The notes beneath the pieces were generated by a model that made no database searches, was not told the DNA's origin, and saw nothing but the letters and a program-made list of their open reading frames with translations. Position numbers and translations under genes: made by a program. From Gracilimonas sp031581265 (GTDB lineage Bacteria; Bacteroidota; Rhodothermia; Balneolales; Balneolaceae), in NCBI RefSeq assembly GCF_031581265.1, contig NZ_JAVLBQ010000022.1, positions 1 to 48,666 of the forward strand: a DNA stretch of 48,666 bases, written 5' to 3'. Position 1 is the first letter of the stretch. Every line of letters starts with the position of its first letter. Below, piece after piece: positions 43,133 through 48,666 of this stretch.

Positions 43133-44164
43133 TTAATATTTTAGTCTGCTTTTATTCGCAAAACTCACCAGCGAGAGCATGATCGGCACTTCGATCAACA
43201 CTCCTACAACCGTTACTAAAGCTGCTCCGGATTGAAGGCCAAATAAAGCTATCGCTACCGCTACGGCCAACTCAAAAAAATTACTGGCGCCAATCATAGA
43301 GCCTGGGGCACATACCTGATACGGCAACCCGATCTTCTTTCCTCCATACCATGCAAGTGCAAAGATGAAATAGGTTTGTATGATTAGCGGAATGGCAATT
43401 AGCAGAATATCAATAGGTTTATCGATTATACGTTCACCCTGGTAAGCAAATAATAAGATAAGCGTGATTAATAATGCTGAAATAGAAACCGGCTTAAATT
43501 TTGGGAGGAATGTCTTGGTGTACCACTGCTGTCCTTTTTGACGAATAGCGACTTTATGCGTTAAATAACCTGCAACCAAAGGAATCACAACAAAAACAAT
43601 AATGGAGGCTGCCAGCGTATTCCAGGGAATGGTAATATCGGTGATACCCAATAACAATCCCACAATTGGAATAAAAAGGATAAGAATTAGAATATCATTT
43701 ACCGAAACTTGGACCAAGGTATAATTTGGATCACCATCCGACAAATACGACCAAACAAATACCATCGCGGTACAGGGAGCAGCTCCCAATAAAATGGCTC
43801 CGGCAATGTATTGGTCGGCCAGTTCGGGAGATAACCACGCTGCATAAATCTGATCAAAAAAGATCCATGCAAAAAAGGCCATCGTAAAGGGTTTGATAGC
43901 CCAATTGATGATAACAGTCCAAACTACCCCTTTTGGAGATTTCCCAATCTCTTTGAGCGAGGCGAAATCAACCTGAAGCATCATGGGGTAAATCATCAGC
44001 CAAATGAGGATGGCCACCGGGATGTTTACTTTATAAACCTCCCAGTCACTTATGATTTGAATAGAATCACCCGCTACATAACCAACCCCGATTCCAATGC
44101 CAATGCATAACAACACCCACAGGGTTAAATATTTTTCAAAGAACGCAATTTGTTTATCAGCCAT
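43133..44164 (-). CDS. acr3: ACR3-family arsenite efflux transporter
   Basis: 343 residues, about ten membrane helices. The signature AILLGAAPCTAMVFVWSYLS carries the essential Cys131 with DPNYTLVQVSVND next; a second conserved helix pair is GSMIGASNFFELAVAVAIAL. It pumps arsenite (and often antimonite) out using the proton gradient, after ArsC has reduced arsenate. Last gene of the arsenic cluster, 42 bases behind the universal stress protein gene; no ArsA ATPase is present. Confidence 0.95.
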   Translation of the reverse strand: MADKQIAFFEKYLTLWVLLCIGIGIGVGYVAGDSIQIISDWEVYKVNIPVAILIWLMIYPMMLQVDFASLKEIGKSPKGVVWTVIINWAIKPFTMAFFAWIFFDQIYAAWLSPELADQYIAGAILLGAAPCTAMVFVWSYLSDGDPNYTLVQVSVNDILILILFIPIVGLLLGITDITIPWNTLAASIIVFVVIPLVAGYLTHKVAIRQKGQQWYTKTFLPKFKPVSISALLITLILLFAYQGERIIDKPIDILLIAIPLIIQTYFIFALAWYGGKKIGLPYQVCAPGSMIGASNFFELAVAVAIALFGLQSGAALVTVVGVLIEVPIMLSLVSFANKSRLKY

Positions 44165-44206
44165 TAATATATTTTAGAGTTGTTTCTATAGTTATTCTAT
44201 TGGTAT

Positions 44207-45040
44207 TTATTTTTGGAATGGCATTAATAGAAGTGGTTTTGAAGTATGTCGGGCTACACGAAGGCTGTTACTGCCTATAAAGACATCCTCCAAATATCCT
44301 TTTCCCTGTGATCCCATCACAATCATAGACATGTCTTTTTTGTCAGCATACTCCGTGATTTCAATCCAGATATTACCGTGTTTAGTTTCGCTGTTAACCT
44401 CTTTCACACCTATGCGTTTGAGATAATCCACTCTTTCCTGAAGTTTATCTTTTTCAGCTTCTTTAGGCATAGTTTGAACATTAAATACAGTAACTGTAGA
44501 CTCCCTCAACTCCTTTTGTTCAAAAGCTTTCATCGCCCCATCGGCTGCTTCCGAAAAATCAATGGGCAGCAAAATATTTCTCCGAACATTTTTGCAAATG
44601 GATACATCTCCTGTACCGGGTTTATCAGAAATACGTAGCAATAGTACCGGAACATCGGCACTGTGAATAACTTCTGAGGCTACACTTCCCAGCAACATAT
44701 CAGCTAATAAATTGTGTCCTTTGTTACCGATCACTAAAAAGTTTGCGCCAACTCCTTTCACCTCAGAGAGTATTTCTTTTGGTTCAAAAGAGCCCATTTC
44801 TTCTTTTAATTTCCATTCCGCATCTATACCCTCTTCCTGAAGTTTCTGGGCATAGGCAGCTAACTTCGTTTCATAGGCTGCTTTTTCAAACTTTTCTCTT
44901 CCATTTGGATATTCTTTGGTGACTACCGTAAATAGAGTCACTTTTTGAATACCAATTTCTTTAAGATCTGATATGCCGTGGACTAAATCATCACTGGAAG
45001 GTGACAGATCCAGGGCAAGCATTGCGTGAGTAAATTTCAT
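44207..45040 (-). CDS. Tandem universal stress protein (UspA family)
   Basis: 277 residues with two Usp domains (about 1-140 and 148-277). Each ends in an ATP-binding-type segment: VIGNKGHNLLADMLLGSVAS and VMGSQGKGYLEDVFIGSNSL, followed by VPVLLLR or KPLLLMPF. A strong Shine-Dalgarno (AGGAGGT) lies six bases upstream of the ATG. It is inserted between the DUF6428 and acr3 genes inside the arsenic cluster, so it is likely co-expressed with arsenite stress; direct action on arsenic is not implied by the family. Confidence 0.9.
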   Translation of the reverse strand: MKFTHAMLALDLSPSSDDLVHGISDLKEIGIQKVTLFTVVTKEYPNGREKFEKAAYETKLAAYAQKLQEEGIDAEWKLKEEMGSFEPKEILSEVKGVGANFLVIGNKGHNLLADMLLGSVASEVIHSADVPVLLLRISDKPGTGDVSICKNVRRNILLPIDFSEAADGAMKAFEQKELRESTVTVFNVQTMPKEAEKDKLQERVDYLKRIGVKEVNSETKHGNIWIEITEYADKKDMSMIVMGSQGKGYLEDVFIGSNSLRVARHTSKPLLLMPFQK

Positions 45041-45133
45041 AATGAACCTCCTACAGTTGGATTGTGAACGTTGTATATAAATTACAATCCTAATTTTAAG
45101 AAAATATAAATACGAACTGCCTTAGCCTAAAAA

Positions 45134-45580
45134 TCAACAGCAGGCGGCCAATTCCCCGGTGGTATCAATGCGGGGTTTACAAACGGTGGGTTTTACCTTG
45201 AGCATAATAGTTACATCCTGTGATGTTTTTACAATACGCCCAACTGAATAGCGAATGGTTGGGTGATCTGAATCTCCAAATTCAATGTAGAGTTCTGCAT
45301 CATATTTATACTCAATTTTCTTGCCAACAATCTCAAAGATCTTCAGTGCTTTCTCGGTTCTCCATTCTGCTACATCTTTCGAAGCTTCGTTGATCCAAAG
45401 CTGAACCACTGTTTCATCATACTGATGAGGATTTCCTCCGCAATCTACAGAATCTACCTTATGATTTTGAATTTCTGTGATATGCAGGTCGCCTGAAAGA
45501 CGGGTATCATCGGGTAAAATGAAAGACAGGTTTTTGTTGGTATTGGAAACTAAGGTGTTTATAAAAGTTTGGGTATTCAT
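45134..45580 (-). CDS. DUF6428-like arsenic-cluster protein ending in Cys-Cys
   Basis: 148 residues, soluble. Core strands FILPDDTRLSGDLHITEIQN, QYDETVVQLWINEASKDVAE and DAELYIEFGDSDHPTIRY recall DUF6428, a family found beside ars genes in Bacteroidetes. It ends KPRIDTTGELAACC, and has further Cys in VDCGGN and PTVCKP. Paired terminal cysteines suit As(III) binding. GAGGT lies seven bases before the ATG; the gene is 21 bases after arsC. Function is unproven; an arsenic chaperone or sequestering protein is my inference. Confidence 0.75.
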   Translation of the reverse strand: MNTQTFINTLVSNTNKNLSFILPDDTRLSGDLHITEIQNHKVDSVDCGGNPHQYDETVVQLWINEASKDVAEWRTEKALKIFEIVGKKIEYKYDAELYIEFGDSDHPTIRYSVGRIVKTSQDVTIMLKVKPTVCKPRIDTTGELAACC

Positions 45581-45601
45581 GGTTTTAACCTCATTAGGTT
45601 A

Positions 45602-46243
45602 TTATTTCTTGGATTGAATTTCATTCATCATGTAAAACATTTCCGTGGCAATCTGCCTGCAGCGTTCATCATAAGTTTCAGCTTCCCGATCGGTTCCATC
45701 TGCTTCTTTTGGATCGCGATAAGTGATTGGTTTTCGAAATTCGGTTCCCGGCACAAACGGACAGTTTTCGTCGGCATCTGAGCAGGTCATAATAGCAGCA
45801 AAGTTTTTGTTTGGGTTGAAGTCATCATCAAACTTTTTTGAAAAACAGACTATGGGAGCAACATCTTCACTAAATGAAATTTCATACATCGGGTTATTGC
45901 CACCCGGGTTTTCTACCTTAAATCCCGCTCTTTCAATAGCTGCTACTGCTCTGGGGTTGAAAGCCGTGGCTTCAGTTCCACCTGAATATGTTTCGATGTT
46001 TTCAATTTCACAATATTGAGCCGCTGTTGCCGCCCAAATTTGTGCCAGATGGCTGCGACGGCTGTTATGCGTGCAGATAAAGTTGAGTTTAGCTATTTCA
46101 TTTTTCTCAATTTTGGAATGAATATAATTGGCTACCTCCCTAAGCTGTTCTTTTCTTTCCGTTGGAACAGAATCGAAATTTAATTCCACCTCATCGATGC
46201 ATGTTTTTAGTTTTGGATACATACTACTCATTAATATTCTCAT
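45602..46243 (-). CDS. arsC: Arsenate reductase, low-molecular-weight phosphatase type
   Basis: 213 residues in the longest frame. The P-loop CX5R motif is FICTHNSRRSHLAQIWA (Cys57 to Arg63), with NPRAVAAIERAGFKVENPGG after it and the resolving-cysteine region MTCSDADENCPFVPG near 151-165. It reduces arsenate to arsenite with thioredoxin or mycothiol-like thiols. The frame ATG at 46243 abuts a palindromic repeat; the ATG at 46222 (MYPKLKTCIDEVELNF) matches where homologues begin and is the likelier start. Followed at 21 bases by the DUF6428 gene. Confidence 0.92.
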   Translation of the reverse strand: MRILMSSMYPKLKTCIDEVELNFDSVPTERKEQLREVANYIHSKIEKNEIAKLNFICTHNSRRSHLAQIWAATAAQYCEIENIETYSGGTEATAFNPRAVAAIERAGFKVENPGGNNPMYEISFSEDVAPIVCFSKKFDDDFNPNKNFAAIMTCSDADENCPFVPGTEFRKPITYRDPKEADGTDREAETYDERCRQIATEMFYMMNEIQSKK

Positions 46244-46427
46244 TGTTACTCGTTACCAAGCTCTGCTTGGTAACGCATATTGGGAAGCTCCTGCTTCCAG
46301 TTAAACTCCTTCCGATCCTCCCGTTACCAATCACACAGCCTGTTTAAAAACCTCATCAAAGAGACTTTCAGGCTCATTCCGAACATCCCATTCGAAATAC
46401 ATGATGGAACCGCTGGTTTCCACACTA
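46244..46427. repeat. Palindromic repeat element, copy A (arsM-arsC gap)
   Basis: The gap holds CGTTACCAAGC/GCTTGGTAACG (46251-46261, 46265-46275), then GGAAGC/GCTTCC (46283-46288, 46293-46298), then a part shared with copy B at 47374-47516: CGAACATCCCATTCG..ATACATGATGG..CCGCTGGTTTC before the arsM stop. No coding potential of its own. It resembles the REP-like palindromes whose chance translations (LVTKLCLVTHIGKLLLPV) litter many bacterial annotations. Confidence 0.75.
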
Positions 46428-47321
46428 TTAACAACATCCTGAGCCGGGCTCACAGATTCCCGCGGATTCAGACCCAAGCATAGTTACTTTATCCTTTGCA
46501 CCGCCCGGCTTTTGAGCAAACACCGTAATACTATAGATACCCGGCCCACCTTCATTGAATTCAGCCATTTCTTGCTCATCCAAATAAATACTCAAGATGT
46601 CATTCGGGATCTCAATTGGTTTCTGTTTTTGGATGGTAATGTTCTCAAATCCTGCTTTTTTTATGTGCTTCAGATAATCCTCTTTTTGAATGGCTCCTGC
46701 TACACAACCTGCATACATCTCAGCGTCTTCGCGGAGAGCTTCAGGCAGTTCTCCTTCCAATACAATATCTGAGATGCTGAAATGACCGCCCGTCTTAAGT
46801 ACCCTGAAAATATCTGTAAACACTTTGGGTTTATTGGGTACCAAATTCAGTACGCAGTTACTTACCACTACATCTGCCACGTTATCGGAAACAGGCATGT
46901 CTTCGATATCGCCAAAACGAAATTCCACATTGTTGAATCCGAGTTTATCTGCATTTTCCCTGGCTTTTTTTATCATGGGTTGTGCAAAATCGATTCCGAG
47001 CACTTTTCCTTTCTCGCCCGTTTCATGTCGGGCTACAAAGCAGTCATTACCGGCACCGGAACCCAGATCGATCACATAATCTCCTTTTTTGATTTTTGCG
47101 AATTGGGTAGGAAGTCCACATCCCAGACCAAGATCTGCATCAGCGTTATAGCCTTTCATTTCGCTATAGTCATCTGTCATTATATTATACACTTTGGTGG
47201 ATTCTCCACCGGTACCACAACAGCTACGGGCATTATAATCTTTCCCTTGCTCACTGATTTCTGAATATTTTTTACGAACGGTTTCTTTGAGTTCTTCGGG
47301 TGATTTTACTTGGGATTTCAT
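46428..47321 (-). CDS. arsM: Arsenite S-adenosylmethionine methyltransferase
   Basis: 297 residues. Class I SAM motif YVIDLGSGAGNDCFVARHE near 82-100, then VLGIDFAQPMI. The As(III)-binding cysteines of ArsM are present: Cys34/35 in ARSCCGTGG, Cys68 in LGCGLPTQF, Cys156 in VSNCVLNLVP and Cys206 in YAGCVAGAI. The C-terminus ends GICEPGSGCC. It methylates arsenite to mono-, di- and trimethyl forms, which are less retained or volatile. Second gene of the arsenic cluster behind arsR; palindromic repeats lie on both sides. Confidence 0.95.
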   Translation of the reverse strand: MKSQVKSPEELKETVRKKYSEISEQGKDYNARSCCGTGGESTKVYNIMTDDYSEMKGYNADADLGLGCGLPTQFAKIKKGDYVIDLGSGAGNDCFVARHETGEKGKVLGIDFAQPMIKKARENADKLGFNNVEFRFGDIEDMPVSDNVADVVVSNCVLNLVPNKPKVFTDIFRVLKTGGHFSISDIVLEGELPEALREDAEMYAGCVAGAIQKEDYLKHIKKAGFENITIQKQKPIEIPNDILSIYLDEQEMAEFNEGGPGIYSITVFAQKPGGAKDKVTMLGSESAGICEPGSGCC

Positions 47322-47373
47322 AGCTAAGTTGGTATTAATTTTGAAAAATGTATTGATTGAATTCTAATCTCGA

Positions 47374-47516
47374 TGTTACTCGTTACCAAGCTCCGCTGGG
47401 TAATGCATAGTTGAAAGCCTGTCTGCCAACAAAGGCAGGCTCCTGCTTCCAGTTATTGTTGTTGCGAACATTCCATGTGGAATACATACATACCTGATCT
47501 GCTGGTTCTAATAACA
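47374..47516. repeat. Palindromic repeat element, copy B (arsR-arsM gap)
   Basis: Begins TGTTACTCGTTACCAAGCTC as in copy A, but its first palindrome is decayed (GCTGGGTAATG). It contains CTGCC/GGCAG hairpin arms (near 47421-47440), the shared GCTCCTGCTTCCAGTTA and then GCGAACATTCCATGTGGAAT, ending at the arsR stop. Also non-coding. Confidence 0.75.
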
Positions 47517-47849
47517 TTAACAACAATTAGCGTCCGGTATTGAAATTTCATCAATCATAGCTTCCATCACGGATTTAAATTCAGCCAGATTTTCTTCATC
47601 AAAACAGTAACAAGTACGTATTCCTTCGATCTCACCTTTTATAATGCCGGCTGATTTCAATGCTTTCAGGTGTTGAGATACCGTTGACTGAGCAAGTGGT
47701 AGTTCTTCGGTAATGTCTCCGCAATAGCAGGCATTGGTCTTAGCTAAAATCTGCAATATCGCAATCCTTGCCGGATGTGCAATAGCTTTCGCAAACTCTG
47801 CTGCTTTAATTTGTTTTTCGTTGAATAAATCTGCTTTTGTAATTGCCAT
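47517..47849 (-). CDS. arsR: ArsR-family arsenic-responsive repressor
   Basis: 110 residues. Winged-helix body: AHPARIAILQILAKTNACYC, then the recognition helix LPLAQSTVSQHLKALKSAG. Metalloid ligands are likely Cys41/Cys43 (ACYCGDI) just before the recognition helix and Cys80/82 (TCYC); the C-terminus ends IPDANCC. It should sit on the operator just upstream and leave when As(III) binds. First gene of the cluster; 195 bases to arsM. Confidence 0.93.
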   Translation of the reverse strand: MAITKADLFNEKQIKAAEFAKAIAHPARIAILQILAKTNACYCGDITEELPLAQSTVSQHLKALKSAGIIKGEIEGIRTCYCFDEENLAEFKSVMEAMIDEISIPDANCC

Positions 47850-47850
47850 A

Positions 47851-47873
47851 ATCGTATATCGTAATTATACGAT
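47851..47873 (-). promoter_or_regulatory. ArsR operator and arsR promoter
   Basis: Inverted repeat ATCGTATA/TATACGAT (8-bp arms, 7-base spacer) with a second nested pair TATCGTA/TACGATA. The minus-strand TATAAT (47864-47869) lies inside it, about 15 bases before the arsR ATG, so ArsR binding would block polymerase. There is no Shine-Dalgarno sequence between them. Confidence 0.8.
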
Positions 47874-47968
47874 AAATATATGGCTCTTTCCATTTATAAT
47901 CAACATTGCCGGAAGATTTTTTTGATATATGATCAGTGAAATCTGTGCAATCCCAAAAATCTGCGATC

Positions 47969-48002
47969 AAAAAAAAGAGAGCCCCAATTCCTCGGGGCTC
48001 TC
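47969..48002 (-). terminator. Rho-independent terminator for the right-edge T9SS gene
   Basis: Stem GAGAGCCCC/GGGGCTCTC (47977-47985, 47994-48002) with an 8-base loop, followed on the minus strand by eight T (the A-run 47969-47976). It lies 58 bases after the stop at 48061. A second small hairpin CTCACA/TGTGAG lies between them. Confidence 0.9.
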
Positions 48003-48060
48003 CTTGATCAGCACACCTCACAGTGATGTGAGACGTATATTTTGACTAAAAAGCTACAAA

Positions 48061-48666
48061 CTACTTAATCAAAGTCATTTGTCTTGTCATTGAAATATCT
48101 CCTGCAGTCAATCGGTAGATATAAATACCACTTGACAGATTCGCAGCATCAAAGTTGATGGTGTTACTACCGGCTGAGAAATTCTCACGGTTAGCAAGCG
48201 TTGCTACTTCCCGTCCCAACATGTCATACACTTTCAGCGTTACTTGCTGTGCCTGGGGCAGAGTAAAGCTGATTTGTGTAGTTGGGTTGAATGGATTCGG
48301 GTAATTTTGTTTCAACTCAATACTCGTTGGTACTTCAGTCACAACATCTTCAATATCGGTTACAAGTCCTTCACCCAAGAAACCATAAGCATCAAGGGCA
48401 GTCCATCCTGCCAGCCAGTTTGAACCGTCAAAGGCTCCAACATAGTTCACATTAGTGAACCAGCTATCGTCAAGATTTACAGCCTTACCATATACAGGAG
48501 CATCAGAAGCAGGTCGAGGATCAAGTCCACCATCTACGGTTCTTGAGATTCCTCTTAGCTGCGGATCTTCTGTATAGTTGGTATTGGCGTTTAGCATTGT
48601 GGCTTCGTAATCGTTTGTGGCCATTGCATCTAAGGTACTTCCGGTGCCAAAGCTGAAAAAGATACT
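48061..48666 (-). CDS. T9SS cargo protein, C-terminal part (partial, N-terminus outside window)
   Basis: About 201 codons; the frame is open to the right edge, so the ATG at 48624 is not the start. The visible part first shows SWFTNVNYVGAFDGSNWLAG and WTALDAYGFLGEG, common at the end of large Balneolaeota surface proteins that carry repetitive beta-helix or multihaem-like modules. It ends with a sorting domain (LKQNYPNPFNPTTQISFTLP, VTLKVYDMLGREVATLANRE, GIYIYRLTAGDISMTRQMTL). The sorting domain directs export through the type IX machinery; the passenger function lies outside the window. Confidence 0.85.
   Translation of the reverse strand, partial: SIFFSFGTGSTLDAMATNDYEATMLNANTNYTEDPQLRGISRTVDGGLDPRPASDAPVYGKAVNLDDSWFTNVNYVGAFDGSNWLAGWTALDAYGFLGEGLVTDIEDVVTEVPTSIELKQNYPNPFNPTTQISFTLPQAQQVTLKVYDMLGREVATLANRENFSAGSNTINFDAANLSSGIYIYRLTAGDISMTRQMTLIK

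Noticed and set aside
46162..46347. Plus-strand 61-codon ORF containing LVTKLCLVTHIGKLLLPV
   Set aside because: It is the chance translation of the palindromic repeat in the arsM-arsC gap and overlaps arsC antisense; no ribosome site.
46244..47516. CRISPR array around arsM
   Set aside because: Only two diverged copies over 1 kb apart with a gene between them, no regular spacers and no cas genes.
48624..48624. ATG at 48622-48624 as the start of the right-edge gene
   Set aside because: The frame stays open for 14 more codons to the window edge, and a T9SS tag without signal peptide or passenger makes no sense.

Overview
The window looks like chromosomal DNA of a marine member of the Balneolaeota/Rhodothermaeota branch of the FCB group (Balneola, Gracilimonas or a relative). 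The evidence is moderately AT-rich DNA, two secreted proteins with the NYPNPFNP-type C-terminal sorting domain of the type IX secretion system (T9SS), Bacteroidetes-style lipoproteins (6-bladed beta-propellers, TlpA-like proteins), a lycopene cyclase, FolE2, and DUF5777/YceI/cupredoxin genes. No phage, IS transposase, tRNA, rRNA or CRISPR array was seen. Taxonomy is inferred from gene content only.

Layout. 1-4231 (minus): a cell-envelope operon of LysM transglycosylase, CtpA-type protease and a PHP phosphoesterase cut by the left edge. 4328-12007 (minus): NAD synthase, aldehyde dehydrogenase, class III aminotransferase, thioredoxin-like protein, an outer-membrane barrel protein and a UbiA-type prenyltransferase. 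12093-15185 (minus): an accessory cluster of a thioredoxin-like lipoprotein, a beta-propeller lipoprotein, a tiny Cys-rich exported peptide gene interrupted by TAG, and a second propeller copy broken by TAA. 15407-19317: a conserved protein usually labelled 3-methyladenine glycosylase, threonine aldolase, lycopene cyclase with a possible 24-codon upstream ORF, and a helical-bundle protein. 19323-27191 (minus): a tightly packed run gatB, TlpA-like lipoprotein, tpiA, purD, NHL protein, LuxE-like and LuxC-like genes. 27515-34341: GH20 hexosaminidase, a propeller lipoprotein, Na+/Ca2+ antiporter, amidohydrolase, cupin and a DUF6940 protein. 34437-38211 (plus): cupredoxin, YceI and DUF5777 genes, then an ECF sigma factor overlapping a membrane-anchored barrel protein. 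38289-42979 (minus): a T9SS-exported nuclease, a DksA-like protein, FolE2 and QueD/PTPS. 43133-47873 (minus): an arsenic-resistance cluster arsR, arsM, arsC, DUF6428, usp, acr3. 48061-48666: the C-terminus of another T9SS cargo, cut by the right edge.

Two regions stand out. In the 12-15 kb cluster a Cys-rich exported peptide, propeller lipoproteins and a CEPC thioredoxin-like lipoprotein sit together, with hairpins in front of both propellers and two independent nonsense codons. In the arsenic cluster three different proteins (ArsR, ArsM, DUF6428) end in Cys-Cys, and related palindromic repeats fill the gaps on both sides of arsM. All family names come from reading motifs by eye; no database search was run.
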